Source of the DNA: Owenia fusiformis
Lineage: Eukaryota; Annelida; Polychaeta; Sabellida; Oweniidae
Assembly (NCBI GenBank): GCA_903813345.2
Contig: CAIIXF020000008.1
Span: 38,008,867-38,068,866 of the forward strand
Reading direction: 5' to 3'
DNA length: 60,000 nt
In this document: positions 11,691 to 25,227 of the stretch, one piece after another
Layout: the number at the start of each line of letters is the position of its first letter
Position numbering within the stretch: position 1 is the stretch's first letter
Notes under the pieces: generated by a model
Databases searched by the model: none
Told to the model about the DNA's origin: nothing
What the model saw: only the letters and a program-made list of their open reading frames with translations
Translations under genes and position numbers: made by a program

Positions 11691-12157
11691 GCCCTGCAGT
11701 ATCATAGCTAAGGTATGGGGCTACTGACCCAAATGTTTTAAGCTTACATGTGACCTTATGGAAGCATCCATCTTTCTGTCTGTCCATCTCTCTGTCAATC
11801 TCAGATATTTTTGTTGGACAAATGAAAACTGCATATTGTTTAATTGTCTAACTCATGCTCAAATCCTTTTTCAGTTTCAACTTGAAAGGATTTAGGGTTT
11901 TCAATAGGCAATAGCTAGCTACTTGAGCCAATATATTGAAATTTTAGTAACACAATAAATGATTTTTGGTTATAATTATGCATGGCGTATTTGTAATGTG
12001 ACCTACTTATAATTAAAACATATTTTTGCAACTTGACTTGTTTTTAAAAAGGATAAAAAGAATCACCATGCAAACCCTACCCTCCAAATGGCACCAAATC
12101 ATTTGATTTGAGGAGCTCATCATGAAAAAATGATTTGCCAAGAAGTTATCTGATTTT
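11691..12157. other. No gene seen
   Basis: AT-rich unique sequence without recognisable features. Confidence 0.4.
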
Positions 12158-12260
12158 CTTATCAGTTCACTGTCATCTTTATCACAAGGCTTATAATTAT
12201 CATTCTTATTAAATAATAATCATAAGCTCTATGATGAAGATGACGAGTTCTGAGATAAAG
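12158..12260. repeat. Imperfect hairpin, arms ~50 bp
   Basis: The segment cttatcagttc…tgtcatctttatcacaaggcttataattatcat folds onto the following …ataatcataagctctatgatgaagatgacgagttctgagataaag. About three quarters of the bases pair, with a short loop. It could be an old MITE or a transcribed hairpin; the sequence does not decide. Confidence 0.55.
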
Positions 12261-12893
12261 GTTAAGTGTCAACGTCAGGTGAACAAGGTTATAATGACCT
12301 GGACAGGATCACCCTGAAATCACCCGTCTGCTTCTATTGTTAATTCCTTTTATTTCTCTTAAAAAATTGATTAAAGCATCTGATTTTCCTGGAACTGTAT
12401 ATAACTCCAGAGTTTTTCCTTTCTTCTCATATAAGCCAATGTTTCTTTATTAATTTCTTTTCTACCTTATTTTGTATTTAATAGAGACATCATGAAATTT
12501 TTGGAGGGGAATATCCTTTCTAAATTGGACCGGATCTGAATTCATCATGCAATTCATTTTTCATCATTTACTCAAATCAACATGTTAAAAGTAATTAATT
12601 CTTTCTGCACTTAAGATGTGTCAAGTCATCTCTATTATACACACATTTATATATTATTAAGGTAATTCACCGTTTGTATCCCTTCAGCAAATTTACAGAT
12701 TTTCTGACATTTTAATGCAGTTTGAATTGCTGATTATGATGTGTTTATTTTTTCTCTGCAGCTTGTAATTCCATTTTAGTAATGGAGTAGATGCAAAAAG
12801 ATACAATCTTGGTTAAACATTCAAAAAGTCAAAGTGATATCATATTTGAAATTAAATTTCTTGGTCAGATTTGATTTTTGTTTAACTATATCA
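12261..12893. other. No gene seen
   Basis: AT-rich unique sequence. Confidence 0.4.
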
Positions 12894-13640
12894 GTGTCAA
12901 AGTTGATTATGGTCCAAGTTTACATGGGTCAGAGTTGACTATGGTTCAAGTTTACCTGTGTCAAAGTTGACTATGGTCCATGTTTACCTGTGTCAGAGTT
13001 GACTATGGTCCAAGTTTACCTGTGTCAAAGTTGACCATGGTCCATGTTTACCTGTGTCAGAGTTGACTATGGTCCAAGTTTACCTGTGTCAGAGTTGACT
13101 ATGGTCCATGTTTACCTTCGTCAGAGTTGACAATCACCAAGTTTTCCTTAGTCATTGTTGACTATGGTCCAAGTTTACCTGGGTTAGAGTGAACTATTGT
13201 TCAAGTTTACCTTGGTCAGAGTTGACTATGGTTTAAGTTTACATGGGGTGACTATGGTCCAAGTTAACCTGAGTCAGAGTTGACTGTGGTCCAAGTTTAC
13301 CTTGGTCAAAGTTGACAATGGTCCAAGTTTACCTGGATCAGTGTTGACTATGGTCCAAGTTTACCTTGGTCAAAGTTGGCTATGGTCCAAGTTTACCTGG
13401 GTCAAAGTTACCAGGGTCAAAGTTGACTATGGTCCAAGTTTACCTTGGTCAGTGTTGACTATGGTCCAAGTTTACCTCGGTCAAAGTTGACTATGGTCCA
13501 AGTTTACCTTGGTCAGTGTTGACTATGGTCCAAGTTTACCTGGGTCAGAATTGATTTGGGTCTGAATTAACCTTGGTTCAAGTTATATAGGGTTCAATTT
13601 AACTGGGTCTGATTTGACTTTTGTCTAATTCAACCTAGGC
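12894..13640. repeat. 32-bp minisatellite, about 20 copies plus a degenerate tail
   Basis: The unit reads approximately tcagagttgactatggtcca then agtttacctgtg. Exact 32-bp spacing is seen at 12961, 12993 and 13025. From about 13550 the units decay (gaattgatttgggtctg…). The 62-codon frame at 13302 arises from the repeat. Confidence 0.92.
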
Positions 13641-14301
13641 CTAAGATGACTATGGCACGAGTTTGTCAAAGTTGTCAATGGTTTAAAAGATGGTGTCTGT
13701 AGGTATATGGACTAGAATGGAATAATGATACACTGTATATATACTGTTTCCATTTGGAGAAAATAAGGTGTAAAAATATTGAATCAACCTGATTGGCCGG
13801 CTATTTTTAATATTTTAAGGCATTCTAATACAATTTACTGAATATATAATAAGTGTTAGTTAGTTCAATAATCTTTACACATTCTATTTCCAGTAAATCC
13901 AACTCTTGCTGAACTATAGATATGGGGGTTGTTCAATAAGTACTAATACAAATGCTCTCATTCAATGTTTATCACCTTGATTCCTTTAAATATGGAAATG
14001 GGAGTAGTAGTTCTTATAGAACAATCCTTGTACTGGTACAATATTAACACCAGTCACAATCCCATGCTTGCAGCCAAACATGTTTCTTAACAATTTTTAC
14101 AAAGTGTCTCATTTTATGGATATTCAAATCTGTGCGGATATAGATCGGCTATTATTTACCTGCTCCAGTGTGTAAACTTCAACTCTGTATGACTGTCTCA
14201 CTTTGGCGCTGTGGGTGATATAACCCAACAATAGTGATAGTACCAATGTAAATAGAAGGTAATATCCCCATCAGACCAGAAGACTTCCTTACCATTGTAA
14301 G
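13641..14301. other. No gene seen
   Basis: AT-rich unique sequence; no frame, array or inverted repeat of note. Confidence 0.4.
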
Positions 14302-14505
14302 ATCAGAACCATCACAATTACAATCAGCACAATAAGAAGAACCATCACAATTACAATCAGTACAATAATCAGAACCATCACAATTACAATCAGCACAATA
14401 ATAAGAACCATCAAAATTACAATCAGCACAATAATTAGAACCATCACAATTACAATCAGCACAATAATAAGAACCATCACAATCACAGTTAGTACAATTA
14501 TCAAA
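14302..14505. repeat. 33-bp minisatellite, about 6 copies
   Basis: The unit is gaaccatcacaattacaatc followed by agcacaataataa. As 33 is divisible by three, the minus strand stays open in two frames. One reads as an 11-residue Cys-rich repeat (DCNCDGSYYCA). Unit differences change amino acids freely and there is no gene context, so I treat the frame as a by-product. Confidence 0.9.
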
Positions 14506-15613
14506 ACAGGTTCCCATTCAGAGATCGATTATCTAGTATCTTTTGATCATTCAGTAATAAATTTTCTAGTATCGGGTCATAGACCCCTGATTATTCAGTA
14601 AGAAGGCGGCATAGATGACTGAATTCAGCCTCATTTGAGCAATATATTTCCAATTGAAAAAGCAACAAATCAAACCTGATGAGCAAAATATTGGACTTTT
14701 AATACAAGTGTAATTGGTGAAGCAGTGTTGAAGTAATCGGCAAATAAGTTTATCAGCTTTATATTCTAGCAGTGCTACACCTTTGGCTAATCTTGATCGG
14801 TAATTTCACTAGGCTGATTTTCACAAATTTCAGAGGTGAACCCTAAAATTTATAGCAGGGAAACCCAACACCACTTGGAAAGGTCAGAGGTGTTTGAATA
14901 AAATAACAGGTATTCACATTTAAAGGTTTCTAAATATGTAAGTCAATGGAAGACAGCAAAATTTGGACAAAGAAAAAGTGTTCAATCATTTAGAGTTGTT
15001 CGGATTAGAGGAGTGTTCGTACATACAGGTTTATTGTAAATTTCATTCACTAGAATTTGATTGTTTTGTCTGATTTTGATGCATCCTTTTCAGTGTTAAG
15101 AGTGTTGACTTCATACTTTGTGCAAATAGACTGGAAAAAATAGTCTTGTTTTTAGTTTGGGTTGACGATTAAACAACTTGACCCAACTGTTCAGTGCTAA
15201 ACAAGTTTCAAATCAAAATATAATTAATGATGTTAATTTCATTAGAGGAAATGGTAAATATTCATTTCAGCAGTGTAGAATAATAAGTTTTGAAAGATTT
15301 AAGTGAAAGACAAATCAACAATTTTAAATTCAATTCACAAAGCACTTATTGATGATTAGAAATTTGAAAACCAATTAGTGACCACAAACAATTAATTTGC
15401 CTGGCCTTATTTTCACTGCCAACTTTCAGTTCTCCTTTGATAATTTATCTTTATTGGGTGAACATTGCCCCATTTCCACCGTGACCAAGATGACATCCTT
15501 AGTTCGATATTTCAATGGCATGTTGCATCACTCTAACGTAAATATAGCCCAGATTCCCTGGAGATATAATTGTCCCACTAAATGAAAGAAGATCCCCTTA
15601 TACAAATTTACTG
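14506..15613. other. No gene seen
   Basis: AT-rich unique sequence; a 62-codon frame at 15397 has no recognisable similarity. Confidence 0.4.
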
Positions 15614-15725
15614 GCTGTCACAGCCTACTGTCGAAGCACTGTCACAGCCCGCTGTCACAGCCCGCTGTCGTAGGGCTGTCACAGCCCTGTCACAGGACTG
15701 TCACAGCCCGCTGTCGCATCGCTTT
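15614..15725. repeat. Short GC-rich tandem repeat (ctgtcacagcc core)
   Basis: About eight irregular copies of ctgtcacagcccg and variants (ctgtcgtaggg, ctgtcgcatcg) form an island much richer in G+C than its surroundings. Confidence 0.75.
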
Positions 15726-16527
15726 GAGAGCGCTGCCATAGCAATTATTTTCCGTAAGGGCGAGCCATCAGTCTTTTCGTCCTTTCAACCATCCATTGGT
15801 ATGTCAAGATGATAATTCTATTGGTCAAAGTCATAAGCTAATGGCTTATCAGCGTAGAACCCCTGCTTGAGAAGAAATTTAATGTTTTGAATACCAAGAG
15901 TGGTGGAATTTCTCACCAAAATGGCTCCAAATTTGACAAATTTTGTTTATTTTACACAAACATGTGGTCTATGTAAATATATGCTATTATCTTTGGGGCT
16001 CCAGGTTACACTATGTGGCTCTTTGAGAATGTGAACCTTGTTATATATATGGAGACACAGTCAATGATGAAACCAAACTGATTATGTAACATTTGGCTAT
16101 TGCTTAGCTGCTCTTTTCTCACGGCAAGTCAAAACTCGTGTTTTTTGATTCAGGGCAAGTCTGGGGTGAGTCTGGGTATCAGTTATAAAAATAGATCTTG
16201 AAACAATTATATTTTTTACAAAAACATGCCATTTTCTGAGAATAAAATATACCTTTAAGGGATCAAAAACCTAGGTTACCTTATAAGGGTCATACTTAAA
16301 TGTTGTTAAAAAGCCACGGTAGCTGAAGAGGGGGAAAAAACCCAGGGTTCAGAGAAGACATATGTCTATAATGTAAATGTGTATTGAGAAGACATTATCG
16401 CTGATTGGTCAAGTTGACAAAATTATATTATTCAATGGCAGTTTCAAAATTTTCTAAACACGCTTCGAATAATGTTATGTTTATTTCTGGCGTGTTGAGC
16501 AATATCATATCTTGATTGTCAATGACA
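15726..16527. other. No gene seen
   Basis: AT-rich unique sequence. Confidence 0.4.
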
Positions 16528-16532
16528 ACATT

Positions 16533-17067
16533 CACTGGTGATCCACTCGATTACGCTGGTTACCAAAACGGTTTGTTTTGGTAACAAATTGTCGGAGCAT
16601 CGAAGGTACGATTTTTCTTTTTTCCTTATTTCACACGTTGTAGGCAGAATTCCCACGACATTTTTAACACAAACGTGTATCAGTATCATATGCTTAAGAA
16701 AATGTACATATTTGCGAGCAAATAGTTCAGAAGACAACAGAATCGTCGATCTAATTCCTCACTTAAGTTACATAAACGGTTTTTCGAAAAACGGTTAAGA
16801 TCTGCACTTTTAACCCAAACCGTTTATGTAACTTAAGTGAGGAATTAAATCGACGATTCTGTTGTCTTCTGAGCTATTTTTTTCGCAAACATGTACATTT
16901 TCTAAAACATATGATACTGATATACGTTTGAGAGAAAAAAGTCATGGGGATTCTGCCCACAAGGCGTGAAATAAGGAAAAAAGAAAAATCGTAGCTTCAA
17001 CGTTCCGACATTTTGTTACCAAAATGAACCGTTTCGGTAACCAGCGTAATCGAGCAGATCACCAGTG
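16533..17067 (-). mobile_element. 535-bp foldback element, copy 2, with 5-bp target duplication
   Basis: It has the same length, ends and arms as the copy at 4410-4944. The ends read CACTGGTGATCCACTCG and, inverted, CACTGGTGATCTGCTCG. The flanks are ACATT on both sides (16528-16532 and 17068-17072). The asymmetric loop (ttaagatctgcacttttaac) is the reverse complement of the loop in copy 1, so this copy is inserted in the opposite orientation. The 72-101-codon frames crossing it are palindrome by-products. Confidence 0.9.
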
Positions 17068-17072
17068 ACATT

Positions 17073-19683
17073 GAGTAAAACATCACAACGAAGTGTAGTG
17101 TTTTGGAAATAGCCGATGAGAATTCGAACAAAGGAAGGTCAGGGTGGTAAGCAAAAGAGGTAATTATGACTGTCATCTCTATGCTCTGGGGTTTTCCCTC
17201 CTCTTGGTAGCTGCATTCTGCAATGTCATGGACGCCTTGCCCATCAGAGTGTATTTGTTTAACATAATTCTGTTGTAAATCTTGTTGAAAAGGTGTATCC
17301 AATTTTACCTGTGGCTATTATAATGAAGTATGAAGGTACTCTAACTTTCTTTGTACTTTTAGCTGTAAAAGGATGTCAAGCATTTTAATTGTTAGATAAG
17401 GCTATATTTAAAAGATAATATATTTTAACAGCCTTTATTATTTCATTTTTATTTTGAGAAGAGCAAAACTCAGCATTGACTGGCCTTCACTTTTGAAGAA
17501 AAAGTTCAAATAAGTGTGAAATGTTAGAACCAATTATTTCAAAAATCATGTCATTGTTTCCGTTGCAATTCTAATTTTTTTCTGAAAAGAGAATTGAGAT
17601 GATCTGATCAGAAATGTCCTATGTTAGAATTGAGAAAGGGATGTCCTCTTTTTAATATTCCCCGATAACTGTTTGTCTTTGCGTTATTATTAGAAAATAG
17701 GCGGAACATGCATGGAATTATTCAAGGTAAAATATTGTAAGATTGTCACAAATTTTTTAGAAACTTACTCTCAAATTGTCGCTATCGATTTAAAGTTTCG
17801 TGAAAAGCTTAGTGAGAGACCAGCATAAAAAATTGGTTTGTACACGTAGTACTATAAATATTTTAAGCCTAGCTGATCTTAGTACATGGTTAAAGTATAA
17901 ACCAATAACCAATATCCAATCCCAATAAAGCTTACGTAAAACACTTTGCCACTGGATGCATGACCATCTAATGAAGATCCCCTTGACGCATAAACATGCT
18001 TTTTTATGGGAATCGTAGATGAGGCCCTTACAAAGAAATGAATGTTAAGCAGTGTCTATAATGGGTCATTCAAAAACCTTAATTGTTGTTAGCCTTTCCC
18101 TTGGCATTTTAGGATTATACAAGTTTTCACTCATTTCGTATGTCTTTTGTTTTTTATCTGTATTTTTTCAAAAAATATATTCAGCTAATTTAATTGGAAG
18201 ATGAACCTTTGGGGCCCCAGGTTTAGATAGAGGTGTTTTATAGGCTTGATATATAGATTATGCTCTCATAGATTTATTAAGGTTATTAAAAGAGGGAAAG
18301 GAAAACCATCATACCTTCAACCTATCAGGCTATAGTTCTCATTGGTTAGGGCATATACACCAAAGGGGATATTGGGATATGTGACAATTTTGTGCCTCTT
18401 TTAAATGATGCTGAGATTAATGAATAATTATTTCTGTTAAGTCATCATATTACTTGTAATTTGAAAAATGCATCAAGGTTAATTTAAGGAGACACTGTCT
18501 GTTAGGAACAATTTTGGCCCCCTGATAATTTTTATATTGGATGGTTTGCTTCATGTATATCTATCTTTATTCCATGATGGTGAAATTCCCTGCAATCTGA
18601 TTGGTCCATGTGACTTAAATATATCTTGTATTTACACTCATTTTCTACCTTGTGTTGGATACAGAGTGAAAATGACGTCAGCGTTGGGATGCGGTCCAAT
18701 ATCCCAACGCCAATCAATCTTGGATATGACTATTTCTGCTGATTAGTTTACACCAACGCATGCTAATCTTTGTATTTTGCTAGAAATATCTGATTTAAAT
18801 CTCAGGAAATGATACTGTGATCATCACAATTTGTAATTTTAGGATAAAAAACACGCATCTGTAAATATGAGAAATCAATTTGTAGCATGCACATTGTTAC
18901 ACTGCACTTCCAGCTGACGAAATTGAAGAGAAAAGACAGAAAATTAAACGTACCATATAAATCAAAAAAGCAAACAACAAGGTTGAAAAGATTTTGAAGG
19001 AATACCAATCCAAAATATCCATGAGGTGAGAAGGTTGATCTGTTTCTCCAGTCAGGCCGAGTAAATGGACTTGATTTTGGGGAAAAAGGCCCAAGGTCCA
19101 ATATTTCACTATATTGCCAGCAGAAATGACATTATTAGTATTATTACCACCATTAATGCCCAGGGCTGAAATAGCAAAAATTATATGCATTGAATGAGAT
19201 CTTATTTTCCATGGAAAATTGCCTGGCGTTAATGCATTATTGGCCCGCCACTATGGCCCACCACAATGACGTCACATATTGCTCAGGTTGATATAGTAAA
19301 ATAAATGCCTTCTAAACTAGCACTATAATACCTCTAGAACAGGCCCGGCAAGGTGATGATACTACTGATCAGTTTAATAGAAACCCCAACTGTTGATTAA
19401 TTTCCAGGAATTAAGAGTATGGCTCTTTAAATTTACAGAATTGCACTGTTCGTTGCGATTTCCGTTCTGTTTGAGTCGTATCCTATTTCTTCGACAAAAT
19501 TGAATGAAATAAATAGCAGATAACATACTTTAATTAAACACCTATTCCATACTAATTTTTTAACCTGAATGCATGATTAAAACTAATATAAAGACAAGCT
19601 GAGTATACTATTCTGTTTTTAATAGTCTACCTCTGTTTGATGCTTACGAATATTGGAAATATATTTAAGGACCCTGAGCACAT
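17073..19683. other. No gene seen; one small perfect hairpin
   Basis: AT-rich. A full CRE-type palindrome tgacgtca (18674-18681) abuts a perfect 10-bp inverted repeat, gcgttgggat / atcccaacgc (18681-18690 and 18701-18710). Minus-strand frames of 97-99 codons at 18802-19190 overlap in different frames and show no recognisable domain. Confidence 0.4.
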
Positions 19684-20766
19684 TGGCTAGTATGTGTACT
19701 ATACTCTTACAAAGACATGGCTAGTATGTGCACTATACTCTTACAAAGACATGGCTAGTATGTGTACTATACTCTTACAAAGACATGACTAGTATGTGCA
19801 GTATACTCTTACAAAGACATGACTAGTATGTGCACTATACTCTTACAAAGACATGGCTAGTATGTGCACTATACTCTTACAAAGACATGACTAGTATGTG
19901 TACTATACTCTTACAAAGACATGGCTAGTATGTGCACTATACTCTTACAAAAAAAGGCTAGTATGTGTACTATACTCTTACAAAACATGGCTAGTATGTG
20001 TACTATACTCTTACAAAGACATGGCTAGTATGTGCAGTATACTCTTACAAAGACATGACTAGTATGTGCACTATACTCTTACAAAGACATGGCTAGTATG
20101 TGTACTATACTCTTACAAAGACATGACTAGTATGTGCAGTATACTCTTACAAAGACATGACTAGTATGTGTACTATACTCTTACAAAGACATGGCTAGTA
20201 TGTGTACTATACTCTTACAAAGACATGACTAGTATGTGCAGTATACTCTTACAAAGACATGACTAGTACGTGCAGTATACTCTTACAAAGACATGACTAG
20301 TATGTGCACTATACTCTTACAAAGACATGGCTAGTATGTGCACTATACTCTTACAAAGACATGGCTAGTATGTGCACTATACTCTTACAAAGACATGGCT
20401 AGTATGTGCACTATACTCTTACAAAGACGTGGCTAGTATGTGCACTATACTCTTACAAAGACATGGTTAGTATGTGCACTATACTCTTACAAAGACATGG
20501 CTAGTATGTGCACTATACTCTTACAAAGACATGGCTAGTATGTGCACTATACTCTTACAAAGACATGGCTAGTATGTGCACTATACTCTTACAAAGACAT
20601 GGCTAGTATGTGCAGTATACTCTTACAAAGACATGACTAGTATGTGCACTATACTCTTACAAAACATGGCTAGTATGTGTACTATACTCTTACAAAACAT
20701 GGCTAGTATGTGCACTATACTCTTACAAAGACATGGCTAGTATGTGCACTATACTCTTACAAAGAC
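19684..20766. repeat. 34-bp minisatellite, about 32 copies
   Basis: The unit is ctagtatgtgcactatactc then ttacaaagacatgg. Spacing is 34 bp, with a few 2- to 4-bp deletions (ttacaaaacatgg, ttacaaaaaaaggc). Variant positions are atgg/atga before ctag and tgcac/tgtac/tgcag inside. Variants are intermixed along the array and nearly identical units are common, so it is recently homogenised. Confidence 0.95.
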
Positions 20767-22579
20767 AATCCAATTCAGTTCGATATTCAACCATACAAAT
20801 CACAGCAGAAGCATGCTGACATGTGGCATGGTAACATGCATATAGAGAACCATATTTGATTGGCTATGATTGGCTGGGTGACTACGTGTTTTATATGTGA
20901 TCTTAAGAGTGACACCAGCTTTGCTAATCTTGAAATGGGTAAACCTGATTTGGGTTGACTTAACAAGTAGCACGGTGTTATAGCATGACGGTTACGTCAA
21001 GGCGATTTGCAAAATTTTGCAGTAACGATAACAAAAAATGACGGATGGGAAAGAAAGCATGTTCTCTTTCTCGCCTGTAGGCAATATTCACAGATAAGGT
21101 TTCCTTTTCAACTAGTTCCATTCGGTGACATATATATGGATGGTTATAAAGACTGGGTCAAAACTGCCAGGTGGTTTACAGAAGCAGAATATAAGCTGTA
21201 AACTTACCGACTGAGATATCCAAGTTCATAATTTTTAGTCTATTCTCGTGTTTTCTCAGTATATGTGCCTCAGAGCCACTCAAAATATTAACTGTAAGTA
21301 AACTGTGTATAAACAAGCCATAAAATGACAAATTCAGAACAGGAACGTGGTGTATATTGTAAATAATAAGGTTTCAAATGCAGTGTCGTTAGACAACTAT
21401 GTATGAATTCTATGGACGGTAACATATTGTATTAGTTGTACATTAGGTATTTAGCGGTCAGTTACGTGCATGTACACCTGTCAAATCAAAGTTGCTAGAT
21501 CTGATGGCCTCTTTCCATGTTATTGTTATAATGGGTAAGAAATGGAATATTTGATTGCTTTTATTTGTTTTCAGGACTTGCAAGAGACGCTCTTTTTTGA
21601 GCCTCTATAGGGCAAGGAAAAAACTGTGGCTTGCTTTATTTATGAAACAAATGAAAGTGAAAAAGATAGCAATGAAGAGGCAAACGAAGATTTAGCATTA
21701 AGTACTGATGAATATGACAAAATTAATAACAATGTATTATGAAATAAAGGAAATATAAAAATTAAAAAAAAAGAATTAATAACAATGAATAGGGGAAACA
21801 TATTTGAATGAGGTTCGCGTAATCGTCCATCAATTTTTGGTGTTACCGCAAATTCAAAATACATTATTATGGCTTGAGTAGAACATATGAAGTGGTTTCC
21901 AACCTCATTTGGCTTTGTATAATCGTATGTAGGTTACATCTATATACCCAGAGGTTGTTAGGCAATGTAGACCATGCCTTAACGACAAAACTAAACAAAT
22001 TACTAAATTTTGTATAGTTTTGAATTTCAAACTCAACAGTTTTTCGCTTATTTCATGTTATCCCCAGGCATCAATTTGCAAAGACTACGTTCAAAATATA
22101 CATTACTAAATGCATCACCAAATGCGATGCTTACATAAATCGTTCATCCTTTCATTGATACACAGTAGTAGAAAATAATCCATCAACCTTAGTTTTCTGT
22201 TCTATCGCAGCCATTTTATTGGATAAATCAGTGAACTTAGGCGTCCAACCTCGTTTTCAGAGGTGGCATAATCATCATGCTATAACAGGGTGAGTAGGCT
22301 AAAGTAAATACTCACATATATTTAAATTCTATACTAGATGAGGTAGATAGGATATTTTGAAACCTCAAAACATGGGTAGTTTACCAAGGGATTTGGAAAC
22401 ACGTCCATAGAAATGAAAAATCGTCCCTCAGCTATAAGCTTAAGTGTTGGTATAATAGCTGAATTAGAGTAATGCATATTTTGTTTTTAGCAGAGCAAAA
22501 TTATATTTTCACCCTTAAATCTGGCGTCTAAGAAATGCTTTCACTGCAAGTTAAAATTCAATTTATCATAATTTTGAAA
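20767..22579. other. No gene recognised
   Basis: AT-rich. A 64-codon plus-strand frame at 21007-21201 has balanced composition (…GYKDWVKTARWFTEAEYKL) but matches nothing I recognise and has no clear exon context. Confidence 0.35.
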
Positions 22580-22735
22580 TTCACAACTGGGGGAAAATAG
22601 ATGTTCAACTGGGTGAAAATGGATGTTCAACTGGGTGAAAATGGATGTTCAACTGGGTGAAAATGGATGTTCAACTGGGTGAAAATGGATGTTCAGCTGG
22701 GTGAAAATGCTTTTCAATTTGGTGAAAATTCTTTT
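22580..22735. repeat. 22-bp minisatellite, about 7 copies
   Basis: The unit is ttcaactgggtgaaaatgga plus tg. The central copies are identical and the outer copies degenerate (tcacaactgggggaaaatag, ttcaatttggtgaaaattct). Confidence 0.9.
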
Positions 22736-24383
22736 AAAGCCCAACAGGGTGCAATAGTTACCAGATTGCTTAAATGGTGGGGAGATCTCTGTTATATTTT
22801 CCGCATAACAAGCTGAAATATCATCATAGGGACAGGGAAGGAAGTAAAGGGATTCAATTATGTTATTTGCATTGTAAATTGATCATCGTGCTATACAACA
22901 CTAAAAGAGAAGGATGCTTTGAATTTAGTAGAATTGTTCCGTATGCACCGATGTAACTGTAAACGTGTCACTACAACCGAATATAGTATTTTTGACGACG
23001 TGCTTTATTTTTTGCCTTCCATAAAACACTGAGTTGCTTGATTTAGTATTCAAAATAGCATCTGTGGGACACTTCTACGAAATACATATTGGTATGAAGT
23101 GCGTTGTCGGCGTCCCTATATGTAAATGGTTAAGTAATAGATCAAGGGGCAGAATCTGGTATGAAAATCTAAGGCGATCATATATTAAGGGATCCAAGCT
23201 GTATTGAAGAGATATTTTGATAATTTAAGGATAGTACGAATTCAAGTTTGGCACAAATGTAGCGCGGGAAACATATAACTGATTTATGACGTGAGTTTAC
23301 TGTCAACTTATGTCATAAATAAAAAATTCCTTCGAACCTCTGAAAGCAATTAGTTTCATCGGAAATATTGTTATTTAAAAAGGCTACCCTTTCAGTTTAA
23401 TTATAGAGGCCTATTACAAAAACTATGATTTTTCTTAGATTAAATTATGGACTTTACATTTTTAATTTCCTATAAATTCTAACTATAAACTTTGTTTGTT
23501 TTTATTCATGAGTTTTGTTTTGTCATATTTTTTAGAATATCTTTTTGTAAGGAAAATCACGAGTGTCATGATAATTCACTTGAAGGTAATCAAGAATTGT
23601 TTAATACCCTGTGAGCGTATGCAGAAGAGCTAACCCACGCTAAAATGTCCGTCTGCTTATGCAAATTTCATGTAATTTCTCTGTAAAATTTGAATAAAGT
23701 TCATGAATTCTTTTCATTTCTGTACAATTTAGACCCTTATGTATATTTGTGTGTATTTTATTTTTTGAAATTTCCCTTATTGTATGTTCATTTCAGGAAA
23801 GAAGAATTTATTTTTTGATGAGTTTGTTTAGGACGTCACCAGCTGACTCCTTTGCGCCTAATTTAACTGAGGATTACCTATCTTCCTACTATGCTTACAA
23901 CTTCATTGATTAGTTTTTTCAAAGTTGGGTTCTTTTACTATCCAATTTTACTATAGCGTAATTGAGATTGTGTAGTAAGATCCCCTCGCAAATATTTCAG
24001 TGTGGCATACTATTTCACTTTTGGGGGTTTTCTCAACAATTCAGCTGGATTTCTACTACCTTATTAAGGCATTACAATAAAGCGCATTAACATGACCAAA
24101 TTTGTAACACTTTATTTATATTTTTTGACAACTTTTAGAATTAAGCAATGAGATTTTGTATGGATGAAATTGAAGACCTCAATGGATGATACGTTGTATC
24201 AAGTACATTAGAGGAGAGCGTGATTAATAAATGAGATCTTCTAAAGTTTGACGTTACAAGTTGTCACTTATTAATCGCTTATTATTCACAATAGAACCAT
24301 TTAGTTAATCAAAAAAGCTAAATTGTATACATTACAAAAGGATGTCGACCTATGACAAAAACATCACACGGGTGTTGTTTTAA
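22736..24383. other. No gene seen
   Basis: AT-rich unique sequence with no recognisable frame or array. Confidence 0.4.
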
Positions 24384-24512
24384 AATTGAAAAAAAGAGCA
24401 GAAAAATGAATTTAGCAAGGAATAAAGCATACTGGCATGAAATCAACACTCTAAATTATATAGAAATACAAGAAAATTAAGCAGTCATTCAAATTTTAGA
24501 GAGAAATATATA
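24384..24512 (+). repeat. Dispersed repeat family R1, copy 2
   Basis: The copy contains aatttagcaaggaataaagc, atactggcatgaaatcaaca, ctctaaattatatagaaata and cattcaaattttagagagaa in the same order as the 2224 copy. Confidence 0.6.
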
Positions 24513-25227
24513 TTTAATGGGGCTGTCTTGAATGAAATTTAAATGAAATTTTAAGCTATGGGTCATCAAATGACAGAAATGATTGTACACCTATTGAAAT
24601 GGGATATTTCTACCCTAACTTTAGGACATATGTCAATTTTGCACAATAATACATCTATTTGATTTTTCGTGAGGTAAAGCATTAAACCCATAAGGGGAAA
24701 AATGTAAATCATTTGAGTTTAGTATCAACTTGGCTCGTATCTTCTCTCGGCATGCCTTAGAGATCAAGTCACTTATCTATTTTTGAGAAATACATGCATG
24801 TCATTCATATTCATCCAACTTTCAGCATGTTTAATAGCCGTACAGTTTTCTATTTTATATTGAATAGATCTCACCCTATATAATGGGTGGGGATTATCTT
24901 GTTACAGCTTTATTGTCATCATCTTGTGCTCCTGGACATGCAGGTTGGCGCGACATACATGTTGTCATCAAAATTCCAGGAAAACTGCTTATCTGTTCAA
25001 CTTGAAATCTTTACAGATGCAAGAGCAGACTAGTGCCAAGATCTGATTAGGTTTAGGGCATGCTGGGTAAATTATATTGAGGCCATTTCGCTCAATATTT
25101 ATCATTATGTGCTTTGTTTGATTACTTAAGATTTTTTTTGTATTGGTTGAGACTCCATCTATATGATGCTTTTCCAAATTGTATTTTCCAATTTCCATGT
25201 ATTGATGGTCATTTGTATGAAAATCAA

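Noticed and set aside
11481-11787. Overlapping minus-strand frames of 74 and 88 codons with CYHGIRHMLSWD repeats
   Set aside because: They result from the 22-bp array (three units equal 22 codons), with several frames open at once and no similarity to proteins.
14179-14517. 112-codon minus-strand frame with an 11-residue Cys-rich repeat (DCNCDGSYYCA), resembling a secreted metal-binding protein
   Set aside because: It lies on a 33-bp minisatellite; another frame of the same strand is equally open. Unit variation is not biased to silent changes, and there is no signal peptide or exon structure.
18802-19190. Two overlapping minus-strand frames of 97 and 99 codons, possible exons
   Set aside because: They are in different frames, show no recognisable domain, and no convincing splice context was found; their length is near what chance allows here.
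21007-21201. 64-codon plus-strand frame with protein-like composition
   Set aside because: There is no family match, no upstream acceptor or downstream donor that I can defend, and no repeat of it elsewhere; chance cannot be excluded.
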